This document shows, piece by piece, positions 8,514 to 16,735 of a stretch of DNA of 64,000 nt. Numbering within the stretch: the stretch's first letter is position 1; each line of letters opens with the position of its first letter. Origin of the DNA: DATHWB01 sp040880725 (GTDB lineage: Bacteria; Actinomycetota; Acidimicrobiia; Spongiisociales; ZC4RG35); the NCBI GenBank assembly GCA_040880725.1, contig JBBDHV010000047.1, positions 16,274 to 80,273 on the forward strand, read 5' to 3'. The translations under genes and the position numbers were made by a program. The notes under the pieces were generated by a model, which had not been told where the DNA came from, did not search any database, and saw only the letters and a program-made list of their open reading frames with translations.

Positions 8514-9500
8514 GTGGCTCGAACGATCCTGCGGCGACTCGTCTCGATCCCTGCGGTCTTCATCCTGTTCGGTCTCTCGTGGGTCGGAGCACCCGTGTTC
8601 GCCGCGATCGCCGTCATCGTGGACATCGCACGCTGGCTCACCGCCCGGCGGCCGTGGATGGCAGTTCGACTGGTGGGCTTCCTGATGGCGTACACATTCG
8701 CTGAGGTGGTCGGACTGCTCGCCCTCTCCGGAGTCTGGCTCGCGTCCGTCGGGGGAAGACTGTTCGACCTGACCCGCGCCACGTTCGCGATTCAGAGATG
8801 GTGGGCGGGATTCGTCCTCGGAGCGTGCCGAGCCATCTTCGGACTCCGCATCTCCGGCGCTGGTCTCGACACCGTCCATCCCCCGCCATTCATCCTCGTC
8901 GCTCGGCACACCTCGATCATCGACAACCTCCTTCCGGCGTTTTTCATCAGTCGTCCGCACGGAACTCACATTCGGTACGTGATGAAGCACGAGCTTCTCG
9001 CGGACCCCGCGTTGGATGTCGCCGGCAGCCGGCTCGTCAACGTCTTCGTCCGTCGGTCAGTGGGCGAGTCCGATTCCGAAGTCGCGTCGATCAGGCAACT
9101 CGCCGAGACGCTGCCGGCGGGCGAGGTGATCCTCATCTATCCGGAGGGCACGCGATTCACCGAGGCGAAGCGCGACCGGAGCGCGGCGATCCTCGCCCGC
9201 CGAAGTCCGCGGCTCGCCCGGCTGGCCGCCCAGTTCACCCACGTGTTGCCGCCTCGACCGGGAGGGGTGCTCGCCCTGGTCGAAGCCTGCGAGGCGGACG
9301 TCGTCGTCATGGCCCACCGCGGGCTGGACGGTTTCGCCCGAGTCGCCGACATCTGGCGGGGCGCCATGGTGCGCACCCATGTGGAAGTCCAGTTCTGGCG
9401 GGTTCCGCGCTGCGAAATTCCGACCGGACGGGCGGAGAGAGCCGAGTGGCTCTTCGACCTGTGGGGACGGATCGACCGCTGGGTGGGAGATCCGGCGTGA
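8514..9500 (+). CDS. PlsC-type lysophospholipid acyltransferase family protein
   Basis: Probable membrane glycerolipid acyltransferase of the LPLAT/1-acylglycerol-3-phosphate acyltransferase superfamily. The N-terminal 100 residues form two or three membrane helices. The catalytic HX4D motif is ARHTSIID (His and Asp spaced by four), the substrate-phosphate motif is IYPEGTRF, and FVRRS lies between. At 328 residues it is longer than housekeeping PlsC, the extra being N-terminal helices. It starts with GTG. Its stop overlaps the start of the DUF1295 gene by four bases (GTGA), and that gene overlaps photolyase the same way, so the three are translationally coupled. A role in membrane remodelling under light stress is inferred from this. 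Confidence 0.85.
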   Translation: MARTILRRLVSIPAVFILFGLSWVGAPVFAAIAVIVDIARWLTARRPWMAVRLVGFLMAYTFAEVVGLLALSGVWLASVGGRLFDLTRATFAIQRWWAGFVLGACRAIFGLRISGAGLDTVHPPPFILVARHTSIIDNLLPAFFISRPHGTHIRYVMKHELLADPALDVAGSRLVNVFVRRSVGESDSEVASIRQLAETLPAGEVILIYPEGTRFTEAKRDRSAAILARRSPRLARLAAQFTHVLPPRPGGVLALVEACEADVVVMAHRGLDGFARVADIWRGAMVRTHVEVQFWRVPRCEIPTGRAERAEWLFDLWGRIDRWVGDPA

Positions 9501-10252
9501 GTGGTGAGATCCTCCTGGCTGCCGCTCTCGGCATCGCAGTCCTCATGTCGTCCACCTGGCTCGTCAGCTTGGTGGCCAAGGACGCATCCATCGTCGACAT
9601 CGTGTGGGGCCTGGGATTCGTTCTCGTTGCCTGGATCGCGTGGTTCGGCGAGGCAGATGACCGCTCGCTGCTGGTCGCAGCACTTGTGAGCGTCTGGGGA
9701 CTCAGACTCTCGGGATATCTGGCGTGGCGGAACCTCGGCAAAGGAAAGGACTTCCGTTACCAGGCGATGCGGCGGCGCCATGGACGGCGCTTCGGTCTGA
9801 TCTCCCTCATCGTGGTGTTCGGCCTCCAGGGCGTGTTGATGTGGACGGTCTCGCTGCCCGTCCAGGCCGCGTCGGGCGGACAGTTCACGGTGCTGGACGG
9901 ACTGGGAATCGGTCTGTGGCTCATCGGAATGGTCTTCGAGACGGTCGGCGATCTGCAGCTCGCGAGATTCAAACGAGACCCGTCCAACGCCGGAAGGGTC
10001 CTCGACACGGGCCTGTGGCGCTACACCCGGCATCCGAACTACTTCGGGGACTTCTGTGTGTGGTGGGGCATCTACGCCATCGCACTCGCGGGTGGCGCGT
10101 GGTGGTCGGCGCTCGGGCCGGCCGTCATGACCGCCCTGCTCATGCGCTATTCCGGAGCGGGTCTCCTCGAGAAGACGATCGGGCGACGCAGACCCGGCTA
10201 CGCCGAGTACGTCCGGACAACGAACACCTTCTTCCCGGGGCCCCCGAAGTGA
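9497..10252 (+). CDS. DUF1295 domain (steroid 5-alpha-reductase-like) membrane protein
   Basis: Integral membrane protein of 251 residues related to the ICMT/steroid 5-alpha-reductase fold. Seven or so helices are visible, and the diagnostic C-terminal block is present: GDLQLARFKRDPSN, then GLWRYTRHPNYFGDFCVWWG, then RRRPGYAEYVRTTNTFFP. The RHPNYFG motif binds a nucleotide or cofactor in relatives. The natural substrate is unknown; family members occur beside photolyase and fatty-acid-modifying genes. It begins at a GTG that overlaps the preceding stop by four bases and ends overlapping the photolyase start in the same way. Confidence 0.88.
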   Translation: MSGEILLAAALGIAVLMSSTWLVSLVAKDASIVDIVWGLGFVLVAWIAWFGEADDRSLLVAALVSVWGLRLSGYLAWRNLGKGKDFRYQAMRRRHGRRFGLISLIVVFGLQGVLMWTVSLPVQAASGGQFTVLDGLGIGLWLIGMVFETVGDLQLARFKRDPSNAGRVLDTGLWRYTRHPNYFGDFCVWWGIYAIALAGGAWWSALGPAVMTALLMRYSGAGLLEKTIGRRRPGYAEYVRTTNTFFPGPPK

Positions 10253-11577
10253 GCACCGGTGTCGTCTGGTTTCGGAAGGATCTCCGACTGGCCGACAATC
10301 CTGCGTGGTCTGCCGCCACCCGGCGCCATGACCAGGTCATCGCGCTGTTCGTCATCGATCCCGCCCTGTGGGACCGTGTGAGTGATCGGCGCGTGCGGCT
10401 TCTCGCGGGACATCTCCGCAGTCTGGACGCCAGCCTGCGCGGCCTCGGTGCGGCTCTGCGGACCGAACGCGGCGATCCGACTGCGGTCGTCCCCGAGATC
10501 ACCGCCTCGTCAGGTGCCGAGGACGTGACGGCCAACGCCGACGTCTCGCCGTACGCACAACGACGGGACCGCACCGTCGCCGAACACGTCGATCTCGATC
10601 TGCACCACGGCAGTCTCATCCACCCCCCGGGATCGATCCTGACCGCCGCGGGAGACCGCTATCGGGTCTTCACTCCCTTCAGCCGCACGTGGTTCGACAC
10701 CCCCCTTCCCCGCCCTCCTGGTCCGGGGGATGCCGAAGTCCGCGGAGAGTCCGGACGCGGGATTCCCGAGACAGGGCCGCCCCCGATGGAGCCGGGCGAG
10801 GCGGCCGCCGCCGGCCGTCTGGAATCCTTCGATCCGTCCCGCTACCCGGAAGAACGCGATCGGCCGGACCTCGATTCGACGTCGCGGCTGTCGATCGATC
10901 TCAAGTACGGGGTGCTGTCACCGTCGACCGTGGCCGACCACGTCGGCCGGGAGTCGGAGGCGGCTCGACAGTTCGTCCGCCAACTGGCGTGGCGGGACTT
11001 CCATGCCCACCTCCTCGATGAGCGCCCCGACCTCGTCGACCACGCGATGAAGCCGGCATATGACGCCATCGCCTGGCGGGAGGACGAGGAGGGTTTCGAG
11101 GCGTGGTCGCGCGGCCTGACCGGGTTCCCGCTCGTTGACGCGGGGATGCGACAACTCTTGGCCGAGGGGTGGATGCACAACCGCGTCCGGATGGTCACGG
11201 CGTCGTTCCTGGTCAAGGATCTTCTGATCGACTGGCGCAAGGGCGAGCGCTGGTTCCGCCGCCAGCTCCTCGATGCGGACGTGTCCCAGAACGTCGGCAA
11301 CTGGCAGTGGGTCGCGGGGACGGGGGCGGATGCCGCCCCCTATTTCCGCATCTTCAACCCGATCTCCCAGTCCCGGTCGTTCGACCCGGCGGGCGAGTAC
11401 ATCCGGCGCTGGGTCCCGGAGCTGCGTGGAGTTCGGAGCGAGCACATTCACGAGCCGTGGAAGGCGGGACCGCCCGATCGGACGCTGTGGGACGGGGAGG
11501 GCTACCCGCCCCCCATCGTCGATCACGCCGAGGCGCGGACACGCACCCTCGAGACGTATCAGGCTGCGCTCGCCTGA
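10249..11577 (+). CDS. phr: Deoxyribodipyrimidine photo-lyase
   Basis: Blue-light DNA repair enzyme that splits cyclobutane pyrimidine dimers with FADH-. The 442-residue protein starts VVWFRKDLRLADN, the antenna-domain strand typical of class I photolyases. The FAD domain has RQLAWRDFHAHLL, EEGFEAWSRGLTGFPLVDAG, then LAEGWMHNRVRMVTASFLVK and NWQWVAGTGADAAPYFRIFN, all diagnostic. The GTG start at 10249 overlaps the DUF1295 stop. The gene runs head-on into a CarH-like repressor eight bases beyond its stop, which is a common arrangement for light-induced repair genes. Confidence 0.96.
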   Translation: MSTGVVWFRKDLRLADNPAWSAATRRHDQVIALFVIDPALWDRVSDRRVRLLAGHLRSLDASLRGLGAALRTERGDPTAVVPEITASSGAEDVTANADVSPYAQRRDRTVAEHVDLDLHHGSLIHPPGSILTAAGDRYRVFTPFSRTWFDTPLPRPPGPGDAEVRGESGRGIPETGPPPMEPGEAAAAGRLESFDPSRYPEERDRPDLDSTSRLSIDLKYGVLSPSTVADHVGRESEAARQFVRQLAWRDFHAHLLDERPDLVDHAMKPAYDAIAWREDEEGFEAWSRGLTGFPLVDAGMRQLLAEGWMHNRVRMVTASFLVKDLLIDWRKGERWFRRQLLDADVSQNVGNWQWVAGTGADAAPYFRIFNPISQSRSFDPAGEYIRRWVPELRGVRSEHIHEPWKAGPPDRTLWDGEGYPPPIVDHAEARTRTLETYQAALA

Positions 11578-11584
11578 ACGCCGG

Positions 11585-12394
11585 CTACGACACCAGTGCC
11601 ACGAGAAGATCGGCCGCCCCGACCGCCTCCACCGAGAACCCGTCGGCACCCATCGCCGCGGCCTGTTCGGGGCTGCCGAAGGCGCGCCCCCCGACGATCA
11701 CCACGACATCCGGATAGGCGTTCTTCACGGCGGTGATGGCGTCTTGGCACGCGGCGAGATGTGCGTCCGCGACAACCGAGAGACAGACGGCGCGGAGTCC
11801 CTCGATGCGGTGGAGCGCTCTCACGAGACTGTCGACCGGCAGATCAGGACCGAGCTCGAGCACTTCGAAACCCCTGCCGCGAATGATGTCGGCGATCATC
11901 GCCACACCGAACCCATGGCGTTCGCCTGGCGGTGTCGTGGCGACGACGACTCCTTTGCTCCGCCCGCGCCGGGCGAACCGTGGTCCCAGCTTTCCGATGA
12001 GACGTCCCGCGACGGCGCTGGCAAGGTGCTCGTCTTCGACGCCGAGCTCCCCGCGCGCCCAGCGTTCGCCGATGACCGTCATCGCCGGTGCGATGATCTC
12101 CGAGTGCACCTGCTCGGGCGAGGCGCCCGAGGCCATCGCTGCCTCGATGACAGACCAGGATCCGGCAGTGTCTCCCGCCAGCATGCGAGCTGCGAGCCGT
12201 TCGACCCAGCGCGTCTCCCCGGTCACCGGGCGACCGGCTTGCGGTTTCGCGAACGCATCGAGGTCGGTGGCTGCGACACGCCACGAGCCGCCTACCTTGG
12301 ACGCGGAGATCAGACCGTGGCGAACGTACCGATACATCGTCATGTAGTGAACGCCGAGGTGATCTGCGGCTTCCTGCAGCGTGAATTGAGCCAT
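11585..12394 (-). CDS. CarH/LitR-like adenosylcobalamin-binding photoreceptor and transcriptional regulator
   Basis: A 269-residue regulator with an N-terminal excisionase/MerR-type helix-turn-helix (FTLQEAADHLGVHYMTMYRY, residues 4-23), a helical bundle and a Rossmann-type B12-binding domain. It shows both CarH signatures: Wx9EH (Trp112, Glu122, His123) and ExHxxG (Glu158, His160, Gly163), His160 being the expected lower cobalt ligand. The residue after Trp112 is Ala113, where Thermus CarH has the His132 that binds cobalt after photolysis. In the dark such proteins repress as AdoCbl-bound tetramers; light releases them. Position next to photolyase supports this. The ATG at 12394 has a GAGGAA upstream; longer starts at 12436 and 12448 are possible. 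Confidence 0.88.
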   Translation of the reverse strand: MAQFTLQEAADHLGVHYMTMYRYVRHGLISASKVGGSWRVAATDLDAFAKPQAGRPVTGETRWVERLAARMLAGDTAGSWSVIEAAMASGASPEQVHSEIIAPAMTVIGERWARGELGVEDEHLASAVAGRLIGKLGPRFARRGRSKGVVVATTPPGERHGFGVAMIADIIRGRGFEVLELGPDLPVDSLVRALHRIEGLRAVCLSVVADAHLAACQDAITAVKNAYPDVVVIVGGRAFGSPEQAAAMGADGFSVEAVGAADLLVALVS

Positions 12395-12465
12395 TTCGGG
12401 TGCGTTCCTCAGCGTTTTTCTCGGCGATGTCGTCATGGGATGTGACACGTCTCAGATGACCCGGA

Positions 12466-12483
12466 CCGGCGTTTTCACGCCGG
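12466..12483. promoter_or_regulatory. Perfect 6-bp inverted repeat in the carH/whiB intergenic region
   Basis: CCGGCG and CGCCGG flank a TTTTCA loop. It could be an operator or part of the carH leader; no function is proven. Confidence 0.35.
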
Positions 12484-12490
12484 ATCCCGA

Positions 12491-12530
12491 CTTTTAGTGC
12501 GAAATCTCGAAATTACCACTAAAGTAGTGG
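12491..12530. promoter_or_regulatory. Candidate operator palindromes between the carH-like gene and whiB
   Basis: CCACTA-AAG-TAGTGG at 12516-12530 is a perfect palindrome with a three-base centre. A related half-site, CTTTTAGTG, lies 25 bases upstream (12491-12499), so the TTTAGTG/CACTAAA word occurs in both orientations. The site is in AT-rich DNA between divergent genes and could bind the CarH-like regulator. This is an inference from position. Confidence 0.45.
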
Positions 12531-12582
12531 ATACCATCACGAACTCCAAGGCGCGATGCCTTGTACCACCGAGGAGAACGAC

Positions 12583-12888
12583 ATGACCGCCCCGAATTTC
12601 GATATCGCTCTCGATGACGAACTCATCGTCCTCGACTGGCGCGACCTGGCAGCCTGCGCAGAATTCAATCCCGACCTCTTCTTCCCCGCCGGCGAAACCG
12701 GTCCCGCGGCCGAACAGATCCGCCAGGCCAAACGCGTGTGCGCCGGCTGCGAAGTCCAGGAAGAATGTCTGACCTACGCAGTCGAGACCAACCAGGTATC
12801 CGGGGTGTGGGGTGGGCTGACAGAAGACGAACGCCGTCCGGTACGTCGACGTTGGCTGGCCGACCGACGGCGTCGCAGCGCCTCCTGA
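12583..12888 (+). CDS. WhiB-family iron-sulfur transcriptional regulator
   Basis: A 101-residue Wbl protein, a family confined to actinobacteria and their phages. It carries the four cluster-binding cysteines, Cys25, Cys53, Cys56 and Cys62 (DLAACAEF and VCAGCEVQEEC), the GVWGG turn near residue 73, and a basic C-terminus (RRRWLADRRRR) for DNA binding. Members usually bind the primary sigma factor. The ATG at 12583 has a strong GAGGAGA ribosome-binding site at 12571-12577; the nine-codon extension upstream is ignored. It is divergent from the CarH-like gene across a palindrome-rich spacer, so light control is conceivable but unproven. The subtype cannot be assigned. Confidence 0.96.
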   Translation: MTAPNFDIALDDELIVLDWRDLAACAEFNPDLFFPAGETGPAAEQIRQAKRVCAGCEVQEECLTYAVETNQVSGVWGGLTEDERRPVRRRWLADRRRRSAS

Positions 12889-12998
12889 CCTTCGTCACTC
12901 TCGGTCTCTTCGTTGCCGTGGGAGGGGAAGGCGAGCGCCGATTGCGTCATGTCCTCGAGGAGAGTTTCCCACCGGACTGAGACCCAGGCGCACACGCC

Positions 12999-13004
12999 TA
13001 GCAT
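12999..13004 (+). promoter_or_regulatory. Probable -10 hexamer of purA (leaderless)
   Basis: TAGCAT, eight bases before the purA ATG, with no ribosome-binding site between. Confidence 0.55.
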
Positions 13005-13012
13005 CGTCGCCG

Positions 13013-14284
13013 ATGCCTGCCACGATCGTGCTCGGAGCGCAGTGGGGTGACGAGGGCAAGGGCCGGGTCACCGACGCGTTCGCCGAATCCGCCGACTTTG
13101 TCGTTCGCTACCAGGGCGGCAACAACGCCGGCCACACGTTGATCATCGGTGAAGAGCGGTTCGCCCTCTCCCTCATCCCCAGCGGTGTCATGTACCCGGG
13201 TTGCACTCCGGTGATCGGGTCAGGATGCGTGATCGATCCGAAGGTGCTCCTCGACGAGATCGACATGCTCGCGGGACGCGGGGTCGACGCCGGTCGTCTG
13301 CGAATCTCTGCCAACGCCCATCTCATCATGCCGTATCACCGCAAGCTCGACGCGGTCATGGAGCGCCACCTCGGCAAGCACAACATCGGGACGACGAAGA
13401 AGGGCATCGGACCGGCGTACACCGACAAGTACTCGCGCCGTGGGATTCGGGTCCAGGACCTCTACGACCCCAAGATCTTCCGGGACAAGGTCGAAGCTGC
13501 CCTCGAGGACACGAACAAGGTGCTCGCCCGGGTGTACAACCAGCTGGCCATGGACCCCGAGAAGATCGCGGACGAGTACCTCGGACACGCCGACCGCCTC
13601 CTTCCCTTCGTCACCGACACTTCGCTGGAGCTGTGGGAGGCACTCGCCGACGGCAAACAGATTCTCTTCGAGGGTGCGCAGGGAACACTGCTGGACATCG
13701 ACCACGGCACGTACCCGTTCGTCACATCGTCGAACCCCACGGCGGGAGGCGCAGCCGTCGGATCAGGTATCGGACCGAAGGCCATCGATCGTATCGTCGG
13801 CGTCGCCAAGGCGTACATCTCCCGAGTCGGGACGGGACCGTTCCCCACCGAACTCGACGACGAAGTCGGCAACACGATGGTCGAACTCGGCGGCGAGTTC
13901 GGGACAGTCACGGGCCGGCGGCGTCGCTGTGGTTGGCTCGACCTGGTGGCGCTGCGCTATGCCGTGCGCATCAACAGCCTGACCGAGCTCTTCATCACCA
14001 AACTCGACATCCTGTCGGCCTTCGACACCATCAAGGTCGCGACCGCCTACACGTCGCTCGGCGAACGGTATGACGAGTTCCCCCGACAGCAGCGGGTGCT
14101 GTACAACTGCACTCCGGTCTACGACGAGCTGCCGGGGTGGGGTAACGACATCACCGGCTGTCGCACCGAGTCGGACCTTCCGAAGGAGGCCCGCGAGTAC
14201 ATCCGGTACATCGAGGAGCGCGCCGGGGTGCCGGTGACCTTCGTCTCTGTCGGCCCGGAACGGCAGCAGATGATTCAGCGGTGA
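13013..14284 (+). CDS. purA: Adenylosuccinate synthase
   Basis: Catalyses IMP + aspartate + GTP to adenylosuccinate, the first committed step to AMP. The 423-residue protein opens with VLGAQWGDEGKGRVTDAF, the GTP-binding loop, followed by RYQGGNNAGHTLI. KHNIGTTKKGIGPAYTDKYS, EGAQGTLLDIDHGTYPFVTS and TVTGRRRRCGWLDLVALRYA are all family signatures. Length is normal. There is no ribosome-binding site before the ATG, only a -10-like hexamer, so it is probably leaderless. It overlaps purD by four bases, forming a two-gene purine operon. Confidence 0.98.
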   Translation: MPATIVLGAQWGDEGKGRVTDAFAESADFVVRYQGGNNAGHTLIIGEERFALSLIPSGVMYPGCTPVIGSGCVIDPKVLLDEIDMLAGRGVDAGRLRISANAHLIMPYHRKLDAVMERHLGKHNIGTTKKGIGPAYTDKYSRRGIRVQDLYDPKIFRDKVEAALEDTNKVLARVYNQLAMDPEKIADEYLGHADRLLPFVTDTSLELWEALADGKQILFEGAQGTLLDIDHGTYPFVTSSNPTAGGAAVGSGIGPKAIDRIVGVAKAYISRVGTGPFPTELDDEVGNTMVELGGEFGTVTGRRRRCGWLDLVALRYAVRINSLTELFITKLDILSAFDTIKVATAYTSLGERYDEFPRQQRVLYNCTPVYDELPGWGNDITGCRTESDLPKEAREYIRYIEERAGVPVTFVSVGPERQQMIQR

Positions 14285-15531
14285 GGGTTCTCCTCGTCGG
14301 TTCGGGTGCCCGCGAGCACGCCCTGGCCTGGTCGTTCAGCCGAAGCCCCGTCCTCGAACGTCTGTTGCTCCTGCCCGGAAATCCGGGCATGGATTCCCTC
14401 GGCGACACCATCGAGGGTGTGGCGCCCACCGATGTCGGCGCAGTGGCGATGATGGCCGCCACCCAGCGGATCGATCTTGCCGTCATTGGTCCCGAAGCAC
14501 CGCTCGCCGCCGGAATCAGTGACGCGCTGCTACGGGCAGGTGTGCCCACTTTCGGCCCGATCCGAGCCGCCGCCCGCCTCGAATCATCGAAGGCGTTCGC
14601 CAAGGACGTGATGATTCGTGCCGAGATACCGACCGCCGCCGCATCGGTGTTCACCGATCCCTCCGCCGCCCACACGTCCATCGACTCCTCCGACGGCCCC
14701 TACGTGGTGAAGGCGGACGGCTTGGCCGCGGGCAAGGGGGTGTTGGTCACGGACCAGCGATCGGAAGCGCACGGCTGGGTGGACCACTGTTTCGAAGGCG
14801 GCTTCGGCGATGCGGGCGCCACCGTGGTGATCGAGGACTATCTGGACGGTCCCGAGCTCTCGGTGTTCGCCATCTCCGATGGCACACGGCATCTGACGAT
14901 GCAACCCGCCCGTGACTACAAGCGCCTGCGCGACGGCGACACCGGCCCGAACACCGGAGGCATGGGGAGCTTCTCACCGGTCGATCTCGCTTCCGACCTG
15001 ATCGCCACCGTCGATCGCACGGTCATCGGCCCCGTCCTGGAAGTGATGCGAACGGACGGACTGCCGTACGTCGGCTTCCTCTACGTGGGACTGGCACTGA
15101 CCGCCGGGGGTCCCAAGGTGATCGAGTTCAACTGCCGGCTCGGAGACCCCGAAACGCAGGTTCTCCTTCCCCGCCTGAAGAGCGACCTGCTCGGGGTCCT
15201 GGCGGCTGCCGCCCATGGCGACCTCGCCGGCCATCACCTCGACTGGGACGAGGGGGCCGCCGTCAACGTCGTGCTCGCCGCCGCCGGGTATCCCGAGTCA
15301 CCCCGAACGGGGGATCCGATCACCGGCCTCGGCGACATCGACGACACATCCCTCGTGTTCCACGCGGGCACCCGACGAGTGGACGGTCGAGTGCGCAGCG
15401 GCGGAGGCAGAGTGTTGTCGGTGGTGGGCCTCGGCGATGACATCGCCGAGGCCCGCACCCGGGCCTACGACCGGATTGCGAACATTCGGTTCCCCGGCAT
15501 GCAGTTCCGAAGCGACATCGCCGGAGGCTGA
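14281..15531 (+). CDS. purD: Phosphoribosylamine--glycine ligase (GARS)
   Basis: ATP-grasp enzyme making glycinamide ribonucleotide, the second step of de novo purine synthesis. It begins with the VLLVGSGAREHALAWSF N-domain turn, has the ATP-grasp core with PYVVKADGLAAGKGVLV and VVIEDYLDGPELSVFAISDG, and the TGGMGSFSPV and FNCRLGDPETQVLLPRL signatures. At 416 residues it is the monofunctional length, with no fused purM or purN. GTG start overlapping the purA stop (GTGA). Confidence 0.97.
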   Translation: MRVLLVGSGAREHALAWSFSRSPVLERLLLLPGNPGMDSLGDTIEGVAPTDVGAVAMMAATQRIDLAVIGPEAPLAAGISDALLRAGVPTFGPIRAAARLESSKAFAKDVMIRAEIPTAAASVFTDPSAAHTSIDSSDGPYVVKADGLAAGKGVLVTDQRSEAHGWVDHCFEGGFGDAGATVVIEDYLDGPELSVFAISDGTRHLTMQPARDYKRLRDGDTGPNTGGMGSFSPVDLASDLIATVDRTVIGPVLEVMRTDGLPYVGFLYVGLALTAGGPKVIEFNCRLGDPETQVLLPRLKSDLLGVLAAAAHGDLAGHHLDWDEGAAVNVVLAAAGYPESPRTGDPITGLGDIDDTSLVFHAGTRRVDGRVRSGGGRVLSVVGLGDDIAEARTRAYDRIANIRFPGMQFRSDIAGG

Positions 15532-15532
15532 G

Positions 15533-16717
15533 TCAGGCGCGGATGTGGTCCGCGAGATCGCCGTTGCGTCGCACTTCGATGCGTTCCAGGCTCTGCCACC
15601 CGGCCATCGCCTCGAGCTGGCCGAGGAGGGCGCGTCCGACACGAACGGGGTCCTGTCCTTCCTCGGTGAACGCTCCCTGCACGATGAGTGTGCCGGTGGC
15701 CCGGTCGGCCTTGAGGTCGACCCTACCGGCCAACTCTCCGTCGACCAGGAAGGGGAGCACGTAATAGCCGTGGATCCGTTTGGCGCGCGGCACGTAGATC
15801 TCGATCCGATAATGGAATCCGAAGAGCCGCTCAGCCCGGTCACGAAACCACACCACGGGGTCGAACGGGGCCAAGAGCGCGGCCCCGCTGATCTGTCGAG
15901 GAACCGAAGCCTCCGGATCCATGTAGACGGGACCCTTCCACCCATCGACTTCGACCTCGGCGACCTCCCCCGAGGCCACCAGTGCGTCGAGGTGCGGACG
16001 GGCATCGGTCACCTTGATCCGGTGATAGTCGGCGATGTCGGCGGCCGTCCCGATGCCGTGGTGACGCACGGCGTCTCCCAGGAGGGCACGCTGGCCCGAA
16101 GGTCCGTCGACATCCAAACGGCGTACCGAATCGGGGATCACCCGCTCGGTCACGTCATAGAGGCGCGTGAAGTTGGGGCGGTCGGCGATCGCGATCTCCC
16201 CGCGGGCGAAGAGCCACTCGAGAGCGAGCTTGCCGGGACCGTACCCCCACCACGGTCCGGTGCGCGCACCACCCCCGGAGAGCTCACCGACCCGGAGCGG
16301 TCCCGCCTTCCGGACCTCGTCCAGCACCTGATCGACAAACCCAGGCTGGTCGGTGTTGATCCGCTCGATCGAGGGCCACGGGTGGCGCCGGCGCATGCGG
16401 TGTGCCAGCAGCGGCCAGCGGTCGATGGACGTCAGCGAGGCCTCATGCACCCAATACTCGAAGAGTTCCCCGGACCGCCACAACCATCGATCCAGCGCGT
16501 CACGGTCGTACGGACCGAGCCGGGAGAAGAACGGCAGGTAGTGGGCGCGGGCGATCACGTTGACCGAGTCGAGCTGGACGACCCCGACCCTCGAGAGCAC
16601 CCGCCGAAAGTGCCGGACGTCCGGATCAGAGGCGGGTGGTCGATCGGCGAAACCCTGGGCGGAGAGGGCGAGGCGACGCGCTCGATCGATGGAAAAGCGG
16701 GGGGTCGCACGCGCCAT
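15533..16717 (-). CDS. YcaQ/AlkX-like DNA glycosylase (HTH_42 superfamily)
   Basis: A 394-residue winged-helix protein of the HTH_42/YcaQ superfamily, whose characterised members are glycosylases that unhook interstrand crosslinks or excise bulky alkylated bases. The catalytic-type motif QLD (Gln48-Leu49-Asp50) lies in VGVVQLDSVNVIARAHYLPF, the most conserved block of the family, and FSRLGPYDRDALD follows. The C-terminal third (AALLAPFDPVVWFRDRAERL, then FGFHYRIEIYVP) also matches. The gene converges with purD, the stop codons being only a base apart. TACCCT lies eight bases before the ATG, so the message is probably leaderless. The exact lesion recognised cannot be read from sequence. Confidence 0.88.
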   Translation of the reverse strand: MARATPRFSIDRARRLALSAQGFADRPPASDPDVRHFRRVLSRVGVVQLDSVNVIARAHYLPFFSRLGPYDRDALDRWLWRSGELFEYWVHEASLTSIDRWPLLAHRMRRRHPWPSIERINTDQPGFVDQVLDEVRKAGPLRVGELSGGGARTGPWWGYGPGKLALEWLFARGEIAIADRPNFTRLYDVTERVIPDSVRRLDVDGPSGQRALLGDAVRHHGIGTAADIADYHRIKVTDARPHLDALVASGEVAEVEVDGWKGPVYMDPEASVPRQISGAALLAPFDPVVWFRDRAERLFGFHYRIEIYVPRAKRIHGYYVLPFLVDGELAGRVDLKADRATGTLIVQGAFTEEGQDPVRVGRALLGQLEAMAGWQSLERIEVRRNGDLADHIRA

Positions 16718-16725
16718 GCGGTCCC

Positions 16726-16731
16726 AGGGTA
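16726..16731 (-). promoter_or_regulatory. Probable -10 hexamer of the YcaQ-like gene (leaderless)
   Basis: TACCCT on the minus strand, eight bases before the ATG at 16717, with no ribosome-binding site between. Confidence 0.5.
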
Positions 16732-16735
16732 GAGC

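Noticed and set aside
9724..10248. An upstream extension of the photolyase frame
   Set aside because: It overlaps the DUF1295 gene, is Arg/Gly-rich and non-conserved, and the GTG at 10249 begins the known N-terminal strand.
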